The notes beneath the pieces are model-generated. The model did no database searches, was not told the DNA's origin, and was given only the letters and a program-made list of their open reading frames with translations. 18,847 nt of DNA from Nitrosomonadales bacterium. GTDB lineage: Bacteria > Pseudomonadota > Gammaproteobacteria > Burkholderiales > Sulfuricellaceae. Position numbers and translations under genes: made by a program. The stretch covers positions 1 through 18,847 of the forward strand of contig PQAG01000009.1 of NCBI GenBank assembly GCA_003104895.1, read 5' to 3'. Shown here piece after piece: positions 13,162-18,847 of this stretch (its first letter is position 1; the number at the start of each line of letters is the position of its first letter).

Positions 13162-14348
13162 GGCCTTAACTCCTTGGTTTTTCTGGCAACGGCATCCCAG
13201 CTGAAATTCTGAAGGGCTCTCGCCTGGCCTGCGCTACTCAGGCGCCGGATCAGTTCATCGTCGACAAAAAGCTTGTAAAGTGCTTGCGCCACTTTAGAGG
13301 GCGAATCACCGGCAACTCGCAGCCCCGTTTCCCCGTCGATCACCGCCGACCCTGTTCCCCCTGCCAACCCTGCAATCGCCGGTTTGCCGCATGCCGCAGC
13401 CTCGATGAAAACCATGCCAAAGCCTTCGGTGTCGCCATTGATTTCCCGGTTGGGCATGGCGAATATGTCACAGGCATTGTACCAGCGCGGCAGGTCCTCC
13501 GGGCTGACGTGCCCCAGCAGGTGCACTCGTTCTGACACGCCATTTTCGCGTGCCAGATTGAGCAGATAATCATGGTCCTCTCCGATGCCTATCAGCGCGT
13601 ATTGCACCCCCAGCCCCGCTTTCGCCAAGGCAGGCAGCGCCTGGATTACGTGGTCAAAACCCTTGCGCCGCGACAGGCGCCCTACGGAGAGGATGAGCTT
13701 CTCGCCCGGGGCAAGACCGATGTGCCGCTTGAGGTCGTCACAAGGCAGCCTGGGGCGGAAGCGTTCCACATCAACGCCAGGATAAATGAGCGTGATGCGT
13801 TCCGGATGGATGTCCATATTGATGAGTTCATTGCGGGTGAATTCGCTGTTGGCGATAACCCGGTCGGCATGGCGCAGCGCGAAGCGCATGGCCTTGTACT
13901 TGCCTCCCTTGCCCCATGTGGTAAGTTCCTCGCCGTGGGCGTAGATCACCACGGGCCTCAAGGTCAAGCGCGCCACGGCCCAGGCCGCCAGCCCTTCGGG
14001 CAGGGCACGGAAGGCGTGGATGGCGTCGAAGCGGTGCGACAGTGCGAGCCACAGGGACATGAAAAAGAGCCGCACATACATTGCCAGGGATTCGGGCCTG
14101 AGCCAGGGGACGCGGCGCAGGTCGATCCGGTGGATGCTGTTGGGGTGAACGGCATCAACTTCGGCTGCTCCCGGCACATTGGCGGTGACGATGTGGATTT
14201 CCTTGCCGCCCAGGCGCCTGTAAACCTCCGCCGCCCAGACGGCGGTGCCGCCCTTGGTCGGGAGAAACAACTCGGCGAGAACAAGCAGCCGGTTCATTGT
14301 GATGGTGTTTTCCTGCATAGCGTCCGTGGAGGAAACCTGGTTGTTCAT
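13158..14348 (-). CDS. GT4 family glycosyltransferase
   Basis: Up to 396 residues, a retaining glycosyltransferase of family 4 (GT-B fold). The N-terminal domain opens with RLLVLAELFLPTKGGTAVWA, with the glycine-rich acceptor loop, and later VVIYAHGEEL and DRVIANSEFTRNEL. The donor domain has LILSVGRLSRRKGFDHVI, VHLLGHVSPEDLPRWYNACD, and the E-x7-E region TEGFGMVFIEAAACGKPAIA with GLAGGTGSAVIDGETGL. Three in-frame ATGs are available: 14348, 14318 and 14297. The conserved fold begins at the last one, none has a strong ribosome site, and I give the longest. It acts in the cytosol on a lipid-linked acceptor. The 3' end overlaps the TPR gene by ATGA. Donor unknown. Confidence 0.92.
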   Translation of the reverse strand: MNNQVSSTDAMQENTITMNRLLVLAELFLPTKGGTAVWAAEVYRRLGGKEIHIVTANVPGAAEVDAVHPNSIHRIDLRRVPWLRPESLAMYVRLFFMSLWLALSHRFDAIHAFRALPEGLAAWAVARLTLRPVVIYAHGEELTTWGKGGKYKAMRFALRHADRVIANSEFTRNELINMDIHPERITLIYPGVDVERFRPRLPCDDLKRHIGLAPGEKLILSVGRLSRRKGFDHVIQALPALAKAGLGVQYALIGIGEDHDYLLNLARENGVSERVHLLGHVSPEDLPRWYNACDIFAMPNREINGDTEGFGMVFIEAAACGKPAIAGLAGGTGSAVIDGETGLRVAGDSPSKVAQALYKLFVDDELIRRLSSAGQARALQNFSWDAVARKTKELRP

Positions 14349-14386
14349 GCCACGCTTTTCATTTCAGACCAATTGATTTCAGATTC

Positions 14387-15316
14387 TCACCCTTTCAGCA
14401 GCGATAGTACATCCCGCAGGCTGCGCCAGCCGGGGTTGCTGACGAGCGAAGGCAGGACGGCGCGGATGGCTGCGCTGCGCTGGCCATTTCTGGTCAGTGC
14501 GCATGCCAGATTGTAACGGGCGTCCTGAATCCGCTGCTTGATGCCCAGCCGCACCGGAGAGGGGAAATTCCGGGCCAGCCGTTCGAGGGCGGTCAGGGTG
14601 CGGACATTTTCCTGCTGCGCCGCGACAGGGTTGCGACGCGTGGCGCTGTCTTGGTGGATGAGATATACGCCGAGGGGTGCGCATATTACGCCGATGCGCC
14701 GGCTTCTCGATACCAGACGGGTGAGGAAATGGACGTCCTCACATACCCTGTAGCCGAGCGGGTAGCCGCCGAGCTCGATGAACAGGGCGCGCGGCACGCT
14801 GAGCGTATGGGTATCGCCAAAATGATCCGCCACATAGGCCTGGATTTCATGCGGCTGATCCATGACAACACGTAAGCGTCCTCTAGCCTTGGCAAGCATC
14901 GTGCGGCCTGCCGCGTGTTGGGCCATGGACGTTCCCAGCAAATTACCGGCATCATCCTGATACTCGTAATCCCCGGTCAGGAAATCGAGCGTGGAATCTT
15001 CCTGTATCCATTCTGCATGCAGCTTCAGACGATCCGGGTAGTACCAGTCATCGGCATCCAGAAACGCCAGCCAGTCACCTGACGCGGCATGTGCTCCGCG
15101 GTTGCGCGCGGCAGACACACCTGCGTTGTCCTGGCGGATGTAACGCACTTTGGCGCCATAGCGGGCGGCGACTGCGGGGGTTTCATCGCTCGAACCGTCA
15201 TCAACCACGATGATTTCCTGGGCCGGATGGTTTTGCCCCAGCACGGAATCAATGGCGCGCGCCAGGGTGCTTGCGCTGTTGTAAGCCGGGATGATGACGG
15301 AAAAGCGAGTGGCCAT
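14387..15316 (-). CDS. GT2 family glycosyltransferase
   Basis: A 309-residue GT2 protein: RFSVIIPAYNSA (4-15), IIVVDDGSSDETP (35-47), GVSAARNRGA (66-75), and WLAFLDADDW (82-91) with DxD at 87-89. Further on, YRVCEDVHFLTRL supplies the catalytic ED pair, and VYLIHQDSATRRNP is a typical closing strand of the domain. About 70 basic, Leu-rich residues follow at the C-terminus and may lie along the membrane. Its ATG directly follows the TAA of the deacetylase-like gene without a spacer, so translational coupling is likely. It probably adds one residue of the repeat unit on the cytosolic side. Sugar specificity cannot be read. Confidence 0.93.
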   Translation of the reverse strand: MATRFSVIIPAYNSASTLARAIDSVLGQNHPAQEIIVVDDGSSDETPAVAARYGAKVRYIRQDNAGVSAARNRGAHAASGDWLAFLDADDWYYPDRLKLHAEWIQEDSTLDFLTGDYEYQDDAGNLLGTSMAQHAAGRTMLAKARGRLRVVMDQPHEIQAYVADHFGDTHTLSVPRALFIELGGYPLGYRVCEDVHFLTRLVSRSRRIGVICAPLGVYLIHQDSATRRNPVAAQQENVRTLTALERLARNFPSPVRLGIKQRIQDARYNLACALTRNGQRSAAIRAVLPSLVSNPGWRSLRDVLSLLKG

Positions 15317-16519
15317 TTATCTCGTCACCTTGCCGATCAGCCACAGGGGGATGGCCAGGCCGCTTATTCCGGCCAGCCTGGAAAAACCGCGTATTTGTCC
15401 GATGCGCCGCAACCAGACGTTGATGCGCAGGACAGTTTTTGTTTCCACCCATACCGGCACCTTCGCCCTGATCGCTTCCGCCAGTTCCAGGCTGGTCATG
15501 AAGCGCAGGTCCGGAAATCCGGATTGCAACTGCTGCAAGGCTGTTTTCAGGGCATGCAGGCTGGCATCGCGCTTCTCTGCCGTGCCAATGAAGTTGAAAC
15601 GATGCATTTCCACCAGACATGGCCGTCCCAGGCGCACATGCTCCTTAACATCACGCAGCAATTGTTCTGGCGTATGACCCAGGGTGGGCTCGAAATAGGC
15701 ATCGCGCACCAGGTATATTTGACCGCTTCTGCTCAATTCGCCGTTGGCCATGCGTTTGTCCGCCCCTCCCGGTTTTCCTGTCTCATCGCGGCAGGTATAG
15801 CGCGCGCCTGGGGTGATGATGACCTCAATGCCCGACCTGGCCCACGCTATTTCCACTTCTTCAGTCCAGACGAAGGTGGTCGCCACGGCCACGCGTGGCC
15901 GTTCATTGAAACATGCAAAGAATTGGCTGGCTTCCTCGCTGATGGCAGCATGCAATGCTTCACTGCTCAACGCTTGAGAGGGCAACACGCTCGCATCCGT
16001 CCATCCTGACTGCAGTGCTGAGGGCAGGGCTTCCGTGCCGGGAATGCCGTCGCTTTGCAGCCAGCCGCGAACATTCACATCTTTGGCGGCGGCTTCCATG
16101 AGCGCTGGAGGCCAATAATGCTCCATGCCATGGAGGTGCAGTGCGAACACGCCTTGTCTTGCGCCCTCAAGCATGGCCTCGCGCAACGGGTCAAAAAGCG
16201 GCTCGGCCAGGCTGGCGGAAAAATACTCATGGCCGCCCATATCCCTGATGCGCCGGGTGTCGGCGATGGCCAGGATGATGCCGAGCGTGGCGGCCGGCGC
16301 GCGTCCCGCAACATCCTTGAAAGCCGCCAGTATTTCGCGCAATTTTTCCAGGGATTTTGCCTGGTCGAGCGGGCCGGCGCCCCAGTCATCGCTTTCGAAA
16401 ATCACCACCGGATGGCGCAATACCGGCTCGCGCCAGTTGCGGAGCAAGTCTTTCGCATAAAAGCCGAGCAGGCCGCCCCAAAACAGGAGCAGGAAAAACA
16501 TGAAGTAACTTAGCAGCAT
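15317..16519 (-). CDS. Membrane-anchored polysaccharide deacetylase-like protein
   Basis: A 400-residue protein from ATG 16519; a longer in-frame reading to 16615 would run into the sulfotransferase gene and adds no conserved sequence. Residues 2-20 are a hydrophobic anchor. The remainder looks like a divergent NodB/CE4-type barrel: VVIFESDDWGAG (38-49) offers the Asp pair D44-D45, and ALHLHGMEHYW (126-136) offers an H-x3-H pair, H130 and H134, like CE4 motif 2. Later barrel elements are TFVWTEEVEIAWARSGIEVI, CLVEMHRFNFIG and FMTSLELAEAI. It is longer than usual CE4 domains, and standard motifs 3-5 are not obvious, so glycan deacetylation is probable but unproven. It sits 8 bases after the sulfotransferase and directly before a GT2. 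A C-terminal hydrophobic stretch is also present. Confidence 0.72.
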   Translation of the reverse strand: MLLSYFMFFLLLFWGGLLGFYAKDLLRNWREPVLRHPVVIFESDDWGAGPLDQAKSLEKLREILAAFKDVAGRAPAATLGIILAIADTRRIRDMGGHEYFSASLAEPLFDPLREAMLEGARQGVFALHLHGMEHYWPPALMEAAAKDVNVRGWLQSDGIPGTEALPSALQSGWTDASVLPSQALSSEALHAAISEEASQFFACFNERPRVAVATTFVWTEEVEIAWARSGIEVIITPGARYTCRDETGKPGGADKRMANGELSRSGQIYLVRDAYFEPTLGHTPEQLLRDVKEHVRLGRPCLVEMHRFNFIGTAEKRDASLHALKTALQQLQSGFPDLRFMTSLELAEAIRAKVPVWVETKTVLRINVWLRRIGQIRGFSRLAGISGLAIPLWLIGKVTR

Positions 16520-16527
16520 TTGGACTG

Positions 16528-17451
16528 TCAGCCCGGGTAACCCATTTTCACAGCGGTTGCCTGAGCCAGCGGCAGCACCCGCTCCACCCGCTCGCGGTTG
16601 CGCCCATCCCGCCACTTGTCGAGCCGTATTTCACCAAAGGCGTCATAGGGCGTTTCCAGTACATTGCGGCACAGATCTTCCATCCGGGCATCGAATTGCA
16701 GATGGGAGGACTGGAAAATGGCGCGGAAACCCGCGACAGGGTCGCGCACCAGGTCTTCATAAAAGACCTCCACCCAATTGCTTGGCGGAACCGCCGCTCT
16801 TGCCGCCATGATGGCCTCATTCATGGCACAATATTGGAAGGCGGCCACTTTCTCCACCGGGGCCTTGAGATACCGGCGCCAGCCTTCGCTCAGAAAGAAA
16901 CACCACCTGGTGTAACGCCCGTTGTCTATTGCCACTTGCGCGGGAAGATCATCCGACCAGGTGGAAAATTTGCCTTCCTTGCCCCAGCCTTCGATAAGCG
17001 AATTGATGTTGTCTCCCGGATTGCGTTTGATATAGACGAAAATGGCTTCGGGAAAAAGCGCCTGCAAATAGGGGACGCACAACCCATTCTGATTGTTCTT
17101 GTCTACCCACCGCGGTTTGCCGGTCCAGGTGAAAAAATATCGCGCTACAGCAACCCGGTCCCTGGGAGACGCATCTTTTTCTGAAAGCGCATGCGTACCC
17201 CAATTCTTTCCCGCCAGCGGGTGCAGGGAGACCCAGAAATCATGGGTTTCCCGGTTAAGGGAGCCTAGTTCTGGGGAGGCGGCTAATGTTTTGTACAGCA
17301 CGGTGGTGCCGGCGCGACTGCAGCCAATAACGAAGATTGGCCGGTCCGGCTCCGGCTGCGCGATGTCCCACCACAGGCCGCGCAGGCCGCGCAGCGCTTG
17401 CTGGCCGTGATGGCGCAGGGTTTTGCCAACTTTCTTCCAGAAATCGCTCAA
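16528..17451 (-). CDS. PAPS-dependent sulfotransferase family protein
   Basis: A 307-residue sulfotransferase of the Sulfotransfer_3 type. The 5'-phosphosulfate loop is PIFVIGCSRAGTTVLYKTL (38-56), with GCSRAGTT as the P-loop-like core. The 3'-phosphate site is FVYIKRNPGDNINSLIEGW (138-156), with R143 and S151 in the expected places. WVDKNNQN (115-122) lies where family members hold the substrate-side Lys. The start is TTG 17451, supported by AAGGGG eight bases upstream; no earlier ATG or GTG fits. It lies 23 bases after the ligase gene and 8 before the deacetylase-like gene. It would transfer sulfate from PAPS to a sugar hydroxyl or amine, or to a lipid acceptor, in the cytosol. No PAPS synthesis genes are in the window. 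Confidence 0.9.
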   Translation of the reverse strand: MSDFWKKVGKTLRHHGQQALRGLRGLWWDIAQPEPDRPIFVIGCSRAGTTVLYKTLAASPELGSLNRETHDFWVSLHPLAGKNWGTHALSEKDASPRDRVAVARYFFTWTGKPRWVDKNNQNGLCVPYLQALFPEAIFVYIKRNPGDNINSLIEGWGKEGKFSTWSDDLPAQVAIDNGRYTRWCFFLSEGWRRYLKAPVEKVAAFQYCAMNEAIMAARAAVPPSNWVEVFYEDLVRDPVAGFRAIFQSSHLQFDARMEDLCRNVLETPYDAFGEIRLDKWRDGRNRERVERVLPLAQATAVKMGYPG

Positions 17452-17474
17452 ACTTGCTACCCCTTTTCGCTTAA

Positions 17475-18803
17475 CTATGGCAGGCGCACGCCCCGCTCAG
17501 GCGCAAGCAGCTGCCGCGGCGTGGCCTGAGCAGTGTCGAATTCGGCTGGTTTGACCTGTTCCAGCGTGCCCCAAAAGTTCTTGATGGCTATCTGGTATGT
17601 CAGCACCAGAATGATGACCAGATGGTAGTAGTAATCGAAATACGCGAGACCAAGGAACGCCCCCCCCGTTGCATAGCCAAGCATGCTCACCTGAGTCATG
17701 GCTGCCAGGTCGGCTGCCCACTTCCGGTCCGGATCCTTTTTGCATTTGCGGATCACCTTGCTTCCCGTCCGCCAGGCCAGCAGGCCAATGAGCACGAATA
17801 AGCCAAAGCCGATGAAGCCATGCTCACCCATGACTTCGAAATAGATGCTGTGCACATCGTGTACGTTTTCTGGGTCGGGGGCGTAGCGGTGGAAAGTCGG
17901 GGCGCGGAAGGTTTCGAATCCCCCCCCGGTGATTCGGTCCTTTGCCACGTTATAGGCGGTATGCCAGGCATTGATGCGGCCCATTGCCGAGGTGTCATGC
18001 TGGTAGTCCTTGATGGTATGCATGCGATCCCAGTACTGCTGGGGCATGACCGTGGCAATCAGACCTACGGCTGCGATGATATAAAATGCAGTGGTTATCT
18101 TGTTGCGGCTTTTCAGCCACAGCAGAGCGCCCATGGCCGCTGCGGCCAGCAAGGCGCCGCGTGATTGGGTTCCGATACCAGCCAGACCGGTCAGCACCAT
18201 GCTGGCCGCAACCCCAAACCGAATCAGCCTGTTCTTCGCCTGGAGGTGCAGGTAGCGCAGCAGCGGTACCGTCATGATCAGCGCCAACCCCAACTCGTTG
18301 TTGCCGGCAATAAATGTGGTTGCCGGACCCTGGACGCGATACACCCCGCCATGCAGAATCGTAAAAATCCCGCCTTTGACACCATAGAATGCAAGAGAGA
18401 GGGCGATCACCCAAACCAAACCTTCCAGGCGTTTCCGGTCGGTTATCAGCATGGCAGTTAGCAGCGTCATGATCTGTATTTTCAGGACTTTATCCCACTG
18501 CTCCCATGCCAGTTGCGGGTAAAAAGCAAAGTAAGTCGTGAATGTCACCCAGCCCAGGAAGATGAACAGCAGGATGGTTTCCGGCGTCCACGGCATGCGC
18601 TTGGGCTCTTTAGATAACAGATATGCTGTCAGGGTGATTATTGCAGTCATGAACGCGAATGGAATGCTGGTGGCGAATCCCCATGCCAGCTTGTGGGGGT
18701 TCATGTAGCTAAGCCACGACCACAGATAGATGCCATAGTGAGGGTGTTTGAACACCAGCAGCAGGGCGCCGAATACCACAACGGTGACAAAGATGTCTCT
18801 CAC
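17475..18803 (-). CDS. Putative O-glycosylation ligase / Wzy-like polymerase, exosortase-A-associated
   Basis: A 442-residue polytopic membrane protein of the O-antigen ligase (Wzy_C) superfamily. It looks like the subgroup named probable O-glycosylation ligase, exosortase A system-associated (TIGR03097). Typical features are YGIYLWSWLSYMNPHKLAWG (23-42), AGNNELGLALIM (166-177), the arginine-bearing GTQSRGALLAA (211-221), and the periplasmic-loop VHSIYFEVMGEHGFIG (317-332), equivalent to the H-x-x-(Y/F)-x-E element of ligases. About ten membrane spans are expected. Start GTG 18803 has GGAG eight bases upstream and overlaps the stop of the preceding gene (GTGA). It should join exported glycan to an acceptor, or polymerise repeat units in the periplasm. 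No exosortase or PEP-CTERM substrate is in the window. Confidence 0.88.
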   Translation of the reverse strand: MRDIFVTVVVFGALLLVFKHPHYGIYLWSWLSYMNPHKLAWGFATSIPFAFMTAIITLTAYLLSKEPKRMPWTPETILLFIFLGWVTFTTYFAFYPQLAWEQWDKVLKIQIMTLLTAMLITDRKRLEGLVWVIALSLAFYGVKGGIFTILHGGVYRVQGPATTFIAGNNELGLALIMTVPLLRYLHLQAKNRLIRFGVAASMVLTGLAGIGTQSRGALLAAAAMGALLWLKSRNKITTAFYIIAAVGLIATVMPQQYWDRMHTIKDYQHDTSAMGRINAWHTAYNVAKDRITGGGFETFRAPTFHRYAPDPENVHDVHSIYFEVMGEHGFIGFGLFVLIGLLAWRTGSKVIRKCKKDPDRKWAADLAAMTQVSMLGYATGGAFLGLAYFDYYYHLVIILVLTYQIAIKNFWGTLEQVKPAEFDTAQATPRQLLAPERGVRLP

Positions 18804-18847
18804 GCCCGGTTCTCCGTGCTGGTGGTGGCCGCTACCTTGCTGATGAT
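18800..18847 (-). CDS. C-terminal tail of an upstream gene (rest outside window)
   Basis: Reading the minus strand from the window edge gives 15 codons ending SKVAATTSTENRA and a TGA at 18802-18800 that overlaps the GTG start of the ligase gene by four bases (GTGA). Such overlaps recur in this region, so this is probably the end of a real co-transcribed gene. Fifteen residues do not allow identification. Confidence 0.5.
   Translation of the reverse strand: MISKVAATTSTENRA

Noticed and set aside
13572..14516. 314-codon open frame on the plus strand
   Set aside because: It is antisense to the GT4 gene and spans into the next gene; composition is shadow-like and no motif is recognised.
15089..16009. 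306-codon open frame on the plus strand
   Set aside because: It covers parts of two minus-strand genes with clear motifs and has no domain of its own.
16520..16615. N-terminal extension of the deacetylase-like protein
   Set aside because: The added 32 codons overlap the sulfotransferase C-terminus and are low-complexity Gly/Ala; ATG 16519 begins at the membrane anchor.
1..18847. CRISPR array, tRNA, IS element or integrase
   Set aside because: No spaced repeats, cloverleaf-like sequence or transposase motifs were seen on either strand.

Overview
The window is a dense exopolysaccharide gene region, most likely from a betaproteobacterium (Nitrosomonadales/Rhodocyclales type). The reasons are moderately high G+C, a PEP-CTERM/exosortase-A-type 'O-glycosylation ligase' at the right edge, and a typical mix of Wzx flippase, WbsX, GT2/GT4 glycosyltransferases, polysaccharide deacetylases and a sulfotransferase. 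The taxonomic call is inference; no rRNA or housekeeping marker is present. I see no tRNA, rRNA, CRISPR array, transposase or integrase. No stretch over 300 bases lacks a gene; the largest gaps are 2074-2315 and 9290-9443.

Left half, plus strand (1-10382): the C-terminal half of a GalE-type epimerase, a Wzx-type flippase, a doubtful 62-codon ORF, a WbsX protein, a GT2, a NodB deacetylase, another GT2, a broken deacetylase start, a 1035-aa fusion of GT2 + membrane region + sulfatase/alkaline-phosphatase-superfamily domain, and a last GT2. From WbsX to the broken deacetylase each gene starts inside the stop of the one before (four successive ATGA overlaps). The broken gene ends in a TTGCC tandem repeat directly before the fusion gene. 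A nested inverted repeat at 9306-9386 separates the fusion from the last GT2.

Right half, minus strand (18847 down to 10508): the tail of an unseen gene, the exosortase-A-associated ligase/polymerase-like membrane protein, a sulfotransferase (TTG start), a membrane-anchored deacetylase-like protein, a GT2, a GT4, an exported TPR protein, an orphan GT-A-like protein and a FkbM methyltransferase. The two gene sets converge at 10383-10507.

Working model (inference): cytoplasmic glycosyltransferases build a lipid-linked repeat unit, using GalE-supplied UDP-sugars. Sulfotransferase, FkbM methyltransferase, deacetylases and perhaps the phosphatase-superfamily domain decorate it. The flippase exports it, and the Wzy_C-like protein polymerises it or transfers it to an acceptor. 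The most unusual items are the fusion protein, whose catalytic-position residue is Thr rather than the sulfatase Cys/Ser, and the decayed deacetylase with its 5-bp tandem repeat.
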